The notes under the pieces are model-generated. The model was not told where the DNA came from. It did no database searches and was given only the letters and a program-made list of their open reading frames with translations. The translations under genes were made by a program, and so were the position numbers. A DNA stretch of 41,594 nt from Phocaeicola sp. (GTDB taxonomy: Bacteria > Bacteroidota > Bacteroidia > Bacteroidales > Bacteroidaceae): NCBI GenBank assembly GCA_029257865.1, contig JARIAN010000010.1:1-41594 (forward strand), read 5' to 3'. Positions 8,203-15,640 of this stretch are shown one piece after another; position 1 is the stretch's first letter, and every line of letters begins with the position of its first letter.

Positions 8203-9564
8203 ATGGCAACAAAACCAGGTATTCCTAAAGGAACAAGAGACTTTTCGCCTGTAGAAATGGCGAAACGAAACTATATATTCAACACGATTCGCAATGTTTT
8301 CCATCTATACGGTTTCCAGCAGATTGAAACTCCATCCATGGAGAACCTTTCGACCCTGATGGGAAAATATGGAGAGGAAGGCGATAAACTGCTGTTCAAG
8401 ATTCAGAACTCAGGCGACTATTTCTCCGGACTAACCGATGAGGAACTTCTGAGCAGAAACGCCGCCAAACTGGCAAGCAAATTCTGCGAAAAAGGATTGC
8501 GCTACGACCTTACCGTACCATTTGCACGCTACGTTGTAATGCACCGCGACGAAATCAGTTTCCCATTCAAGCGTTTCCAGATACAGCCGGTATGGAGAGC
8601 CGACCGCCCTCAGAAAGGCCGCTACCGCGAATTCTACCAGTGCGACGCTGATGTGGTGGGAAGTAATTCATTGCTCAACGAAGTAGAACTGGTACAGATG
8701 ATTGACACGGTATTCCGTCAGTTCGGCATCCGCATTTCTATCAAAATCAACAACCGCAAGATTCTGACCGGAATTGCTGAAATTATCGGTGAAGCCGACA
8801 AGATTATCGACATCACTGTCGCTATCGACAAACTCGACAAGATTGGACTGGACAATGTCAACGCAGAACTGGCTTCAAAAGGCATTCCACAGGAAGCCAT
8901 CGACAAGCTGCAGCCTATCATCCTGCTGAGCGGAAGCAACGAAGAGAAACTGGCACAGCTGAAAGAGATTCTTGCCGAGAGCGAAACCGGAATCAAAGGT
9001 GTGGAAGAAAGCGAATTCATATTGAACACCGTAACACAACTTGGAGTAGAATCGGATGTAGAACTTGACCTGACACTCGCCCGCGGACTGAACTACTACA
9101 CAGGAGCTATCTTTGAAGTGAAAGCTCTCGATGTACAGATTGGAAGCATCAGCGGAGGCGGACGATATGACAACCTGACCGGAGTCTTCGGAATGGACGG
9201 CATGTCGGGAGTAGGTATCTCATTCGGTGCCGACCGTATCTACGACGTACTGAACCAACTCGACTTGTATCCAAAAGAAGCAACCAATGCCACCCAACTG
9301 CTATTTGTCAACTTTGGAGAAAAGGAAACCAACTATATCCTGCCTATCTTGTCGAAAGTGCGCGCTGCAGGCATCCGCACCGAGCTATATCCAGACACTG
9401 CCAAAATGAAAAAGCAGATGAGCTATGCCAACAACAAGCAGATTCCGTTTGTTGCCATCGTAGGCGAAAACGAGATGAACGAGGGAAAAGTAATGCTGAA
9501 AAATATGGAAAGCGGAGAACAACATCTCGTTGCTCCGGAAGAAATTGCCCAGTATATCCTGTAA
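8203..9564 (+). CDS. hisS: Histidyl-tRNA synthetase
   Basis: Charges tRNA-His with histidine (class II aminoacyl-tRNA synthetase). Class II motif 1 is near [22 protein letters not shown]. Motif 2 includes [24 protein letters not shown]. The histidine-specific segments [18 protein letters not shown] and [12 protein letters not shown], and the motif 3 region [11 protein letters not shown], are all visible. The C-terminal anticodon-binding domain starts at about residue 360. The open frame extends back to 8116, but I start at 8203 ([16 protein letters not shown]). That matches the family N-terminus, and the upstream extension lies inside a terminator and promoter. This gives 453 aa, the usual length. 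Confidence 0.97.
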   Translation: MATKPGIPKGTRDFSPVEMAKRNYIFNTIRNVFHLYGFQQIETPSMENLSTLMGKYGEEGDKLLFKIQNSGDYFSGLTDEELLSRNAAKLASKFCEKGLRYDLTVPFARYVVMHRDEISFPFKRFQIQPVWRADRPQKGRYREFYQCDADVVGSNSLLNEVELVQMIDTVFRQFGIRISIKINNRKILTGIAEIIGEADKIIDITVAIDKLDKIGLDNVNAELASKGIPQEAIDKLQPIILLSGSNEEKLAQLKEILAESETGIKGVEESEFILNTVTQLGVESDVELDLTLARGLNYYTGAIFEVKALDVQIGSISGGGRYDNLTGVFGMDGMSGVGISFGADRIYDVLNQLDLYPKEATNATQLLFVNFGEKETNYILPILSKVRAAGIRTELYPDTAKMKKQMSYANNKQIPFVAIVGENEMNEGKVMLKNMESGEQHLVAPEEIAQYIL

Positions 9565-9594
9565 ACAAATCCTGAAGGCATCCTAAAACATACC

Positions 9595-9639
9595 AATCCC
9601 CTGCCCAAAAACCTCACGAGAATTTTGGAGCAGGGGATT
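9595..9639 (+). terminator. Hairpin after hisS
   Basis: AATCCCCTGC (9595-9604) pairs exactly with GCAGGGGATT (9630-9639), and CCAAAA/TTTTGG extends the stem inside. The tail TCTTCT is only weakly T-rich, so termination may be incomplete. It faces the convergent rpmH gene. Confidence 0.6.
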
Positions 9640-9671
9640 TCTTCTACCCGAAAACCTTGGTCCACGGACAT

Positions 9672-9704
9672 AAAAAAAGGATATGCCCCATTGTTCATAT
9701 CCTT
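9672..9704 (-). terminator. Terminator after rpmH
   Basis: AAGGATATG (9677-9685) pairs with CATATCCTT (9696-9704). On the minus strand the hairpin is followed by a T-run (plus-strand A-run 9672-9678). It begins 34 bp after the rpmH stop. Confidence 0.8.
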
Positions 9705-9738
9705 CTTTTGTAATTTTAAATAATGTATGCTTTAAGCA

Positions 9739-9900
9739 TTAAGCTTTTACGCCGTTATACTCATCAGATACAGTCAATTTTTTACGACCTTTAGCGCGAC
9801 GTGCAGCCAATACTCGACGACCATTAGCGGTAGCCATTCTCTCACGGAAACCGTGTTTGTTTCTTCTCTTTCTGTTAGAAGGTTGGTAAGTTCTTTTCAT
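9739..9900 (-). CDS. rpmH: 50S ribosomal protein L34
   Basis: A 53-aa, very basic ribosomal protein. Translation from the CAT at 9898-9900 begins [20 protein letters not shown] and continues [20 protein letters not shown], the complete universal L34 signature. It then has a short C-terminal extension ending DEYNGVKA. The gene is short enough to be missed by length-limited ORF callers. It is not beside rnpA and dnaA as in many bacteria; here it stands between convergent hisS and divergent efp with its own promoter and terminator. Confidence 0.97.
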   Translation of the reverse strand: MKRTYQPSNRKRRNKHGFRERMATANGRRVLAARRAKGRKKLTVSDEYNGVKA

Positions 9901-9943
9901 TTTCGTATATACTATTTATGTTATTATTCCAAAGTTCGGGTTG

Positions 9944-9974
9944 CAAAATTAGTGACTTTTTTTAAATAAACCAA
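9944..9974 (-). promoter_or_regulatory. rpmH promoter
   Basis: Minus-strand TAATTTTG (9944-9951) matches TAnnTTTG. TTGG (9971-9974), 19 bp further upstream, is a partial -33 match. The distance to the start codon is 43 bp. Confidence 0.6.
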
Positions 9975-10000
9975 GAGCTAAGTCATTTTTAGACAAATCT

Positions 10001-10032
10001 TTTGTGTTTTTTCATGATTTAGATTACTTTTG
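10001..10032 (+). promoter_or_regulatory. efp promoter
   Basis: TTTG (10001-10004) and TACTTTTG (10025-10032) are spaced by 20 bp, an ideal Bacteroidota promoter. It leaves a leader of roughly 50 nt before the efp ATG and diverges from the rpmH promoter. Confidence 0.75.
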
Positions 10033-10088
10033 CAGTAGAATTACGGAGATTCAAATCAACAAATACACAATAAATTAAAAGAATAGTT

Positions 10089-10655
10089 ATGATTAATGCT
10101 CAAGACATTAAGATTGGTACAGCTATCCGCCTGGATGGTAAATTGTACTTCTGCATCGATTTCCTGCATGTAAAACCAGGAAAAGGTAACACTTTTATGC
10201 GTACTAAACTGAAAGACGTAGTAGACGGATACGTTTTGGAACGTCGTTTCAACATCGGTGAAAAGCTGGAAGATGTACGTGTAGAACGTCGTCCTTATCA
10301 GTTCCTTTATAAAGAAGGAGAAGACTATATCTTCATGAACCAGGAAACTTTCGAACAGATTCCTATCGCTCATGACTTGATTGAAGGCGTTGACTTCTTG
10401 AAAGAAGAAATGGTTATCGAAGTAGTATCTGACGCTTCTACTGAAACTATCCTTTTCGCAGAACTCCCTGTTAAAGTTCAGTTGAAAATCACTTACACTG
10501 AACCGGGATTGAAAGGTGATACTGCTACAAACGCTACTAAACCAGCTACTGTAGAAACTGGTGCAACTGTACGTGTTCCTTTGTTCATCAATCAGGACGA
10601 AATCATCGAAGTTGATACTCGTGACGGTTCTTATGTAGGTCGTGTAAAAGCATAA
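10089..10655 (+). CDS. efp: Elongation factor P
   Basis: Relieves ribosome stalling at polyproline stretches by binding near the peptidyl-tRNA. The protein has the three beta-barrel domains of EF-P in 188 aa. The domain I tip loop reads HVKPGKGNTF with Lys32 at the position modified in other species (K34 of E. coli). No EpmA/EpmB-type modification gene is visible nearby, so whether this lysine is modified cannot be judged here. Domain III ends with the family signature GATVRVPLFINQDEIIEVDTR and DGSYVGRV. The gene is monocistronic, between a strong promoter and a strong terminator. Confidence 0.97.
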   Translation: MINAQDIKIGTAIRLDGKLYFCIDFLHVKPGKGNTFMRTKLKDVVDGYVLERRFNIGEKLEDVRVERRPYQFLYKEGEDYIFMNQETFEQIPIAHDLIEGVDFLKEEMVIEVVSDASTETILFAELPVKVQLKITYTEPGLKGDTATNATKPATVETGATVRVPLFINQDEIIEVDTRDGSYVGRVKA

Positions 10656-10673
10656 GTTCTAACTTGACTTCAT

Positions 10674-10715
10674 AAAAAAGGCATGAAATACATCGGATGA
10701 TTTCATGCCTTTTTT
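10674..10715. terminator. Terminator after efp (symmetrical)
   Basis: Exact 16-bp stem AAAAAAGGCATGAAAT (10674-10689) / ATTTCATGCCTTTTTT (10700-10715). The stem itself supplies the T-run in both directions, and the loop is 10 nt. Confidence 0.9.
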
Positions 10716-10984
10716 GTTTCCTTACCTTAACCTCATCCATCATCTGCCAAAACCAACTTGTCCGCAAAAAGCAATGTGTCAAAATGTATTTTTCTAATGG
10801 CGAGAATCGAAAATACAGACAGACCATATGCCGTGACTGAAAATTTCGCATTGCCAGCGCGTCAATTCTAACATATATTACTATCTATCAACAATATATA
10901 CCGAAAAAACTCTTCCAAAACATTTGATCTTACAGAGTCTTTAAAGTGATTTTTCTCCTTCTTTTTAACATGAGAGCCAAATCA

Positions 10985-11094
10985 TACGGACATTTTTGGG
11001 GAATCTTCTAAGCATTTTTGGCAAAACATCTAAATATTTTGAGAAAAATAACTAGAAGATTGAGGAAAATTGATTAGACGATTTTAGCAAGTTT
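10985..11094. repeat. Degenerate 22-bp tandem repeat, about five units
   Basis: Units begin at 10985, 11007, 11029, 11051 and 11073, each exactly 22 bp. Comparing units 2-5, positions 3-4 (TA), 10-11 (TT), 15 (G) and 17-18 (AA) are invariant, and five further positions agree in three of four units. The general form is WYTARR...TT...G.AAAW. The first unit matches mainly through ACATTTTTGGGGAA. The period is close to two helical turns. Function is unknown. Confidence 0.5.
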
Positions 11095-11365
11095 ATGCAT
11101 ACAACCTACTTTTATCGAATAAATCTAGCATAAAGATTCATTTCGGCATTCTAGATGAGGAATTCTAAAAATTCGTCGATTTATAGAAAAACCGATTTCA
11201 TAATCATTTTGGCAAGATAAATCCGTCAACCCCTCACAAGATGACAATGCAGGATTTTTCAAAAAGACCTCCTCGCTCTAGCCATACAACAACAGTGAGA
11301 AGAAAGGCCTGTCGCTTCCATCTACGGTTTCGCCACAAAACACTGCTTTTTACACAAAATATTTG

Positions 11366-11373
11366 TACTTTCG
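11366..11373 (+). promoter_or_regulatory. Candidate -7 box for the glycosyltransferase-radC operon
   Basis: TACTTTCG differs from TAnnTTTG at one position and lies 26 bp before the preferred start codon at 11400. The -33 region is only T-rich. Confidence 0.4.
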
Positions 11374-11399
11374 TGCTGAATATCAAGATTACATCACTT

Positions 11400-12389
11400 A
11401 TGCGCTATTCCATTATCATACCCGTATACAATCGTCCAGACGAAGCCGACGAACTGCTGGAAAGTCTTACCTTACAGACTTTGAAAGACTTTGAAGTAAT
11501 TGTTGTAGAAGACGGCTCTGCCATCCCTTGCAGGGAAATAGTAAAAAAATATGAAGACCAGCTGAACATACACTATTACGACAAGCCCAACTCAGGCCCC
11601 GGACAAACACGCAACTACGGTGCCGAACGTGCCAAAGGAGAATATCTCATCATCCTTGACTCCGACTGCGTGCTGCCGCCGGGATATTTGAATGAAATAG
11701 AAAAAGAGCTGGCCCGAAAACCTGCAGACGCATTTGGAGGCCCCGACCGCGCGCACAGTTCTTTCACTCACACACAGAAAGCCATCAACTATGCCATGAC
11801 CTCTTTCTTCACTACCGGAGGTATCAGAGGAGGAAAAAAGAAAATGGACAAGTTCTATCCACGCAGTTTCAACATGGGCATACGTGCTGAGGTATATCAT
11901 ACGCTCGGAGGTTTCTCCAAAATGCGCTTCGGAGAAGATATTGACTTCAGCATACGCATCTTCAAAGGAGGATATGCCTGCCGCCTGTTTCCCGAAGCAT
12001 GGGTATGGCACAAACGACGGACCGACCTGAAAAAATTCTTCAAGCAAGTACACAACTCCGGAATAGCCCGCATCAACCTTTACAAGAAATACCCGGAATC
12101 ACTGAAACTGGTGCACCTGCTCCCAGCCATCTTCACCTTGGGAGTCGTGCTTGTCCTGCTCGCTTCACTCATCTGCCCGTGGAGCCTAGCCTTGCTTGGA
12201 ATCTTTGCCGGAGTCATCTTTATTGACTCTTCCATTGCAAATAAAAGCCCACTGATAGGTATAATTTCCGTAATGGCTGCGTTTATACAGTTAACAGGCT
12301 ACGGAAGCGGCTTCCTGGCTGCATGGTGGAAACGATGTGTATTGGGAAAGCAAGCCTTCTCTGCCTTCGAGAAGAACTTTTACGAATAA
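11400..12389 (+). CDS. Family 2 glycosyltransferase with C-terminal membrane helices
   Basis: Predicted inverting GT-A glycosyltransferase acting at the cytoplasmic face of the inner membrane. The N-terminus MRYSIIIPVYNRPDEADELL is the classic GT2 start. VVEDGS, NSGPGQTRNYGAERAKGEYL and the metal-binding DSDC (DXD-like) follow. An FNMGIRAEVYHTLGGF acceptor-side segment and FGEDIDFSIR, containing the ED catalytic base motif, are also present. Two to three hydrophobic segments lie near the C-terminus (from LLPAIFTLGVVLVLLASLI). The frame is open from 11241, but the 53-residue extension is basic and lacks homology-like sequence, so I start at 11400, giving 329 aa. Acceptor and sugar are unknown. 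It is 3 bp upstream of radC and therefore in one operon with it. Confidence 0.9.
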   Translation: MRYSIIIPVYNRPDEADELLESLTLQTLKDFEVIVVEDGSAIPCREIVKKYEDQLNIHYYDKPNSGPGQTRNYGAERAKGEYLIILDSDCVLPPGYLNEIEKELARKPADAFGGPDRAHSSFTHTQKAINYAMTSFFTTGGIRGGKKKMDKFYPRSFNMGIRAEVYHTLGGFSKMRFGEDIDFSIRIFKGGYACRLFPEAWVWHKRRTDLKKFFKQVHNSGIARINLYKKYPESLKLVHLLPAIFTLGVVLVLLASLICPWSLALLGIFAGVIFIDSSIANKSPLIGIISVMAAFIQLTGYGSGFLAAWWKRCVLGKQAFSAFEKNFYE

Positions 12390-12392
12390 TAC

Positions 12393-13085
12393 ATGAATGA
12401 ACAGAAACTGACCATCACCCAATGGGCGGAGGAAGACCGCCCGAGAGAAAAAATGATGATGCAAGGCCCCTCGGCACTCAGCAACGCAGAACTGCTGGCC
12501 ATCCTCATCGGCTCTGGAAGCAAAAACGAATCGGCAGTAGAACTGATGAGAAAGGTTCTTAACAACTGCCACAACAGCCTCAACGAACTGGGGAAAACCA
12601 GCATTGAAGAACTCTGCAAGTTCAAAGGGATAGGTACCGCCAAAGCTGTCACCCTACTGGCAGCCTCCGAACTGGGCAGACGAAGAAAAGAAGAAGGCCC
12701 CGGAGAACGTACACAGATCCGCAGCGCACAAGATGTTTACCAGCTACTCTATCCACTGATGTGCGACCTCCCCATAGAAGAATGCTGGGTACTCCTGCTC
12801 AACCAAGCCTCTAAAGTAATCGACAAAGTAAAAATAGGACAAGGAGGGCTAGCCTCCACCCAGGTAGACATCCGGTGCATCTTGCGTGAAGCATTGCTGA
12901 AAAGAGCCGTCGCCTTGATTTTATGCCATAACCACCCCTCAGGAAACATCCGCCCCAGCAAGGAAGACGACCGGCTGACAGAAACCCTCCAACAGGCAGC
13001 CAAACTGCTCAACATCCGCTTGCTAGACCATGTAGTGATTACCGACGGAAACTACTACAGCTATGCCGACGAAGGAAGAATCTGA
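12393..13085 (+). CDS. radC: RadC family JAB/MPN-domain protein
   Basis: A 230-aa protein with an N-terminal helix-hairpin-helix region (LCKFKGIGTAKAVTLLAASELGRR) and a C-terminal JAB/MPN metalloprotease-like domain. The zinc motif HNHPSGNIRPSKEDDRLTE is intact (HxH-P-S-G-x8-D), and the upstream conserved E is in PIEECWVLLLN. Despite the name, the E. coli protein is not established as a DNA-repair enzyme, and the true substrate is unknown. Starting 3 bp after the glycosyltransferase stop, it is almost certainly co-transcribed. The start MNEQKLTITQWAEEDRPREKM fits the family. Confidence 0.95.
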   Translation: MNEQKLTITQWAEEDRPREKMMMQGPSALSNAELLAILIGSGSKNESAVELMRKVLNNCHNSLNELGKTSIEELCKFKGIGTAKAVTLLAASELGRRRKEEGPGERTQIRSAQDVYQLLYPLMCDLPIEECWVLLLNQASKVIDKVKIGQGGLASTQVDIRCILREALLKRAVALILCHNHPSGNIRPSKEDDRLTETLQQAAKLLNIRLLDHVVITDGNYYSYADEGRI

Positions 13086-13091
13086 AACCGC

Positions 13092-13122
13092 TTTCGGGTG
13101 TTCCATTTTTTTATTACATTTG
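13092..13122 (+). promoter_or_regulatory. Promoter of the MIP18-lpxH pair
   Basis: TACATTTG (13115-13122) matches TAnnTTTG. TTTC (13092-13095), 19 bp upstream, is one base off the -33 consensus. The box lies 38 bp before the start codon. Confidence 0.6.
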
Positions 13123-13159
13123 CAGCTATCAACTCAACAAAAAACAAGTATAAAAACTT

Positions 13160-13480
13160 ATGGATACCGAAACAAAATTACACATAGAAGAAAAGATAGT
13201 AGAAATGCTGAAAACTGTATACGACCCGGAAATCCCGGTCAACGTGTACGACCTTGGACTTATCTACAAAATTGACCTGCAAGATGATGGAGAAGCAATC
13301 ATTGACATGACCTTGACCGCCCCCAACTGTCCGGCAGCCGATTTCATCATGGAAGATATCCGCCAGAAAATCGAGTCGGTAGAAGGTATCACCTCCGCAC
13401 AGATCAACCTGGTCTTTGAACCGGAATGGGACAAGGACATGATGACAGAAGAAGCAAAACTGGAACTGGGTTTCCTCTAA
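13160..13480 (+). CDS. MIP18-family (DUF59) iron-sulfur cluster assembly factor
   Basis: A 106-aa single-domain protein of the MIP18/PaaD/SufT family. The signature YDPEIPVNVYDLGLIYKI has the DPE motif, and MTLTAPNCPAADFIMEDI carries the conserved cysteine of the family. Members assist maturation of Fe-S proteins in the cytoplasm. The adjacent genes are not suf genes, so the client proteins are unknown. It has its own promoter and is followed after 19 bp by lpxH. Because no Fe-S gene is nearby, I leave the symbol empty. Confidence 0.9.
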   Translation: MDTETKLHIEEKIVEMLKTVYDPEIPVNVYDLGLIYKIDLQDDGEAIIDMTLTAPNCPAADFIMEDIRQKIESVEGITSAQINLVFEPEWDKDMMTEEAKLELGFL

Positions 13481-13499
13481 ACCAAAAACAACTCGCCTT

Positions 13500-14276
13500 A
13501 TGGAAGCAATGAAAAATGTATATTTTCTCTCTGATGCGCACCTGGGCTCCAGAGCAATAGCACATGGAAGGACCCAAGAAAGAAGACTGGTCAACTTTCT
13601 AGATAGCATCAAGCATCAAGCTGCAGCTATCTACCTGCTAGGAGACATGTTCGATTTCTGGTATGAATTCAAGATGGTGGTACCTAAAGGGTACACCCGC
13701 TTTTTGGGAAAGATTTCCGAACTTACCGATATGGGGGTAGAAGTACATTTTTTCATTGGAAACCACGACATCTGGTGTGGCGACTATCTGGAAAAAGAAT
13801 GCGGAGTAACCATCCATCGGGAGTCAATGACCTGCGAAATCTACGGCAAAGAGTTTTTCCTGGCTCACGGCGACGGTCTGGGTGACAATGACCGTAAGTT
13901 CAAGTTCCTACGTGCCGCTTTCCACAGCGTCACCCTGCAACGGCTGTTTTCTATGCTGCATCCACGATGGAGCATAGACTTCGGACTGGAATGGGCCAAA
14001 CACAGCCGCCTGAAACGCAAGGACGGAAAGGAGCCGGAATATATGGGAGAAGATAAAGAGCCGCTGGTATTGTTCTCCAAAGACTATCTGAAAGGACACC
14101 CGGATATCAACTACTTCATTTTCGGACACCGGCATATCCTGCTCGACCTGATGTTGAGCCGAACCGCACGAATGATGATTCTTGGAGACTGGATTTCCGA
14201 ATTCTCCTACGCCGTATTTGATGGAGAAAACATGTTTCTCGAACAATACATAGAAGGAGATACCATCAACGAATAG
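13500..14276 (+). CDS. lpxH: UDP-2,3-diacylglucosamine diphosphatase (LpxH-type)
   Basis: Hydrolyses UDP-2,3-diacylglucosamine to lipid X and UMP in lipid A synthesis, as a peripheral inner-membrane enzyme. It is a calcineurin-like phosphoesterase with the full metal set: SDAHLGS (D12, H14), GDMFDFW (D49), GNHD (87-90), LAHGD and FGHRH. The central insertion with many basic and aromatic residues (FKFLRAAFHSVTLQRLFSML, HPRWSIDFG) matches the LpxH lid. Length 258 aa. An alternative in-frame start at 13509 (MKNVYFLSDAHLG) is equally good, so the first three residues are uncertain. Substrate is assigned by family; a paralogue acting on a related nucleotide is possible. Confidence 0.88.
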   Translation: MEAMKNVYFLSDAHLGSRAIAHGRTQERRLVNFLDSIKHQAAAIYLLGDMFDFWYEFKMVVPKGYTRFLGKISELTDMGVEVHFFIGNHDIWCGDYLEKECGVTIHRESMTCEIYGKEFFLAHGDGLGDNDRKFKFLRAAFHSVTLQRLFSMLHPRWSIDFGLEWAKHSRLKRKDGKEPEYMGEDKEPLVLFSKDYLKGHPDINYFIFGHRHILLDLMLSRTARMMILGDWISEFSYAVFDGENMFLEQYIEGDTINE

Positions 14277-14292
14277 CAATACCCAACATAAA

Positions 14293-14330
14293 GAAAGGCA
14301 TATAAAACTGCATGGTTTTATATGCCTTTC
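14293..14330. terminator. Bidirectional terminator between lpxH and the sugar kinase
   Basis: Exact 16-bp stem GAAAGGCATATAAAAC / GTTTTATATGCCTTTC with loop TGCATG. Moderately T-rich tails occur on both strands. It separates two convergent genes. Confidence 0.8.
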
Positions 14331-14369
14331 CTTATATATGCCAGACTCCACACCGAGCCATATCCCTAC

Positions 14370-15410
14370 TTATCGGGCCACTTCACCGTTTTCATCCTTT
14401 GCCAACAGCCCTTCCACTTCGTTCACCTTGACAATATTATAGTCTCCGGCAATCGTATTCTTCAAAACAGAAGCCGCAGTAGAAAAGTCTACACGCTTCT
14501 GCTCATCTTCAAATGCAAAATGTGCATACAGCAAAGCCCCACAAAAAGCGTCGCCTACTCCTACGCAATCCACTACATTGTCAATGTCAAACACACGGGT
14601 ATGCTTCATGGTCCCATTGGAATAAAGCAGTCCGGCAAAGGTATGATGTTCTGAGCTCATCACATTGCGCAACGCAATATAAATATGCTTGCAGTCGGGT
14701 ACCTGCGCACTGATGGCACAGCAGAACTCCTCATAAGCCGCCAAATCATAACCTTCAGAAATTGTTTTCGCCTTAAATCCCGGAGCAGGAATACCAGTAA
14801 GCATTGCATATTCGCCCTCACTGCCAAACATGATATCGCTGGCAGTCATCAACGGACGCATCACTTCCTGAGCAGTCTTTCCATAGTTCCACAAGTTCTT
14901 GCGGTAATTGATATCATACGAAACAAGGAGTCCCATTTCTCGCGCCGTATCAATGGCTTCCTTACATACAGCAGCCAGCCCCGGAGTCAAGGCCGCGTCA
15001 ATACCCGACCAATGAAAGATAGCAGCATCCTTGAAAATTTCTTTCCAGTCAATCATTCCAGGCTTCAAGTCGGAAAAAGCAGAACCCTCACGGTCATAAA
15101 TCACTTTCGAGTTACGCATGGCAGCAGCCTTCTCCATATAATAAGTACCCAGACGCTTCCCTCCTGTAAGGATATGCTTGGTACCGATGTTATGCGAACG
15201 AAGTTCGGAAACACAAGTTTCACCCAAAGCATTATCCGGCAATCGGGTTATATACTCCACTTCCCCTCCAAAATTAGCGATAGAGATAGCCACATTAGCC
15301 TCACTACCACCATAATTAACTAAAAACTCACGGCTTTGCTGCATACGGAGGTTATCCGGAGTAGTAAGTCGAAGCATGATTTCACCAAAGGTTACAATTT
15401 TCTTCTTCAT
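14370..15410 (-). CDS. kdgK: PfkB-family sugar kinase, probable 2-keto-3-deoxygluconate kinase
   Basis: ATP-dependent kinase, most like KdgK, which phosphorylates 2-dehydro-3-deoxygluconate in uronate catabolism. The N-terminal MKKKIVTFGEIMLRLTTP, the substrate-binding NYGGSEANVAISIANFGG and the C-terminal DCVGVGDAFCGALLY (catalytic aspartate; GVGD instead of the more common GAGD) define the family. YEREG-like IYDREGSAF and WSGIDAAL segments support a KdgK-like substrate pocket. The frame is open to 15455, but MKKKIVTFGE at 15410 is the family start, giving 346 aa, and the upstream 15 residues are unlike it. No kdgA aldolase lies next to it, so the exact sugar is inferred. Confidence 0.82.
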   Translation of the reverse strand: MKKKIVTFGEIMLRLTTPDNLRMQQSREFLVNYGGSEANVAISIANFGGEVEYITRLPDNALGETCVSELRSHNIGTKHILTGGKRLGTYYMEKAAAMRNSKVIYDREGSAFSDLKPGMIDWKEIFKDAAIFHWSGIDAALTPGLAAVCKEAIDTAREMGLLVSYDINYRKNLWNYGKTAQEVMRPLMTASDIMFGSEGEYAMLTGIPAPGFKAKTISEGYDLAAYEEFCCAISAQVPDCKHIYIALRNVMSSEHHTFAGLLYSNGTMKHTRVFDIDNVVDCVGVGDAFCGALLYAHFAFEDEQKRVDFSTAASVLKNTIAGDYNIVKVNEVEGLLAKDENGEVAR

Positions 15411-15472
15411 TATATATCTTGTTTTTAGACGATTTTCATCATAAAAATCCGACAAACAAATGCCTTACAACG

Positions 15473-15504
15473 CAAAGATAAAAAGACTTCTAGAATCTTA
15501 CCAA
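15473..15504 (-). promoter_or_regulatory. Promoter of the sugar kinase gene
   Basis: Minus-strand TATCTTTG (15473-15480) matches TAnnTTTG, with TTGG (15501-15504) as -33 box 20 bp upstream. The leader is about 55-60 nt. Confidence 0.65.
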
Positions 15505-15548
15505 TAACTTGTCCTAAATCTATAAAAAGAAGCCCCAGCCTGCATGTT

Positions 15549-15587
15549 AAAAAGAAAGCGGATTTTCCATTCAGAAAATCCGCTTTC
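15549..15587 (-). terminator. Terminator of the pta-ackA operon
   Basis: Exact 14-bp stem GAAAGCGGATTTTC (15554-15567) / GAAAATCCGCTTTC (15574-15587), loop of 6. On the minus strand it is followed directly by five T residues (15549-15553). Confidence 0.9.
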
Positions 15588-15640
15588 CCTATATGGTCAT
15601 CCATCCGCTATCCAAGCATCCGGACATAAATACCATTTAA

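Larger units (their letters stand above)
10716..11399. other. Long gene-free stretch, AT-rich
   Basis: The largest non-coding stretch in the window (684 bp). All three forward frames and both ends were read for homology-like sequence; only fragments shorter than about 30 codons occur before 11241, and none resembles a known protein. It contains the 22-bp degenerate tandem repeat (10985-11094), a partial repeat TTCTAGATGAGGAA / TTCTAAAAATTCG (about 11151-11180), and the probable promoter of the glycosyltransferase operon near its right end. I recognise no structured RNA. Confidence 0.6.

Noticed and set aside
11241-11399. N-terminal extension of the glycosyltransferase
   Set aside because: Basic, non-conserved sequence that crosses the probable promoter; the GT2 fold begins at MRYSIIIPVYN.
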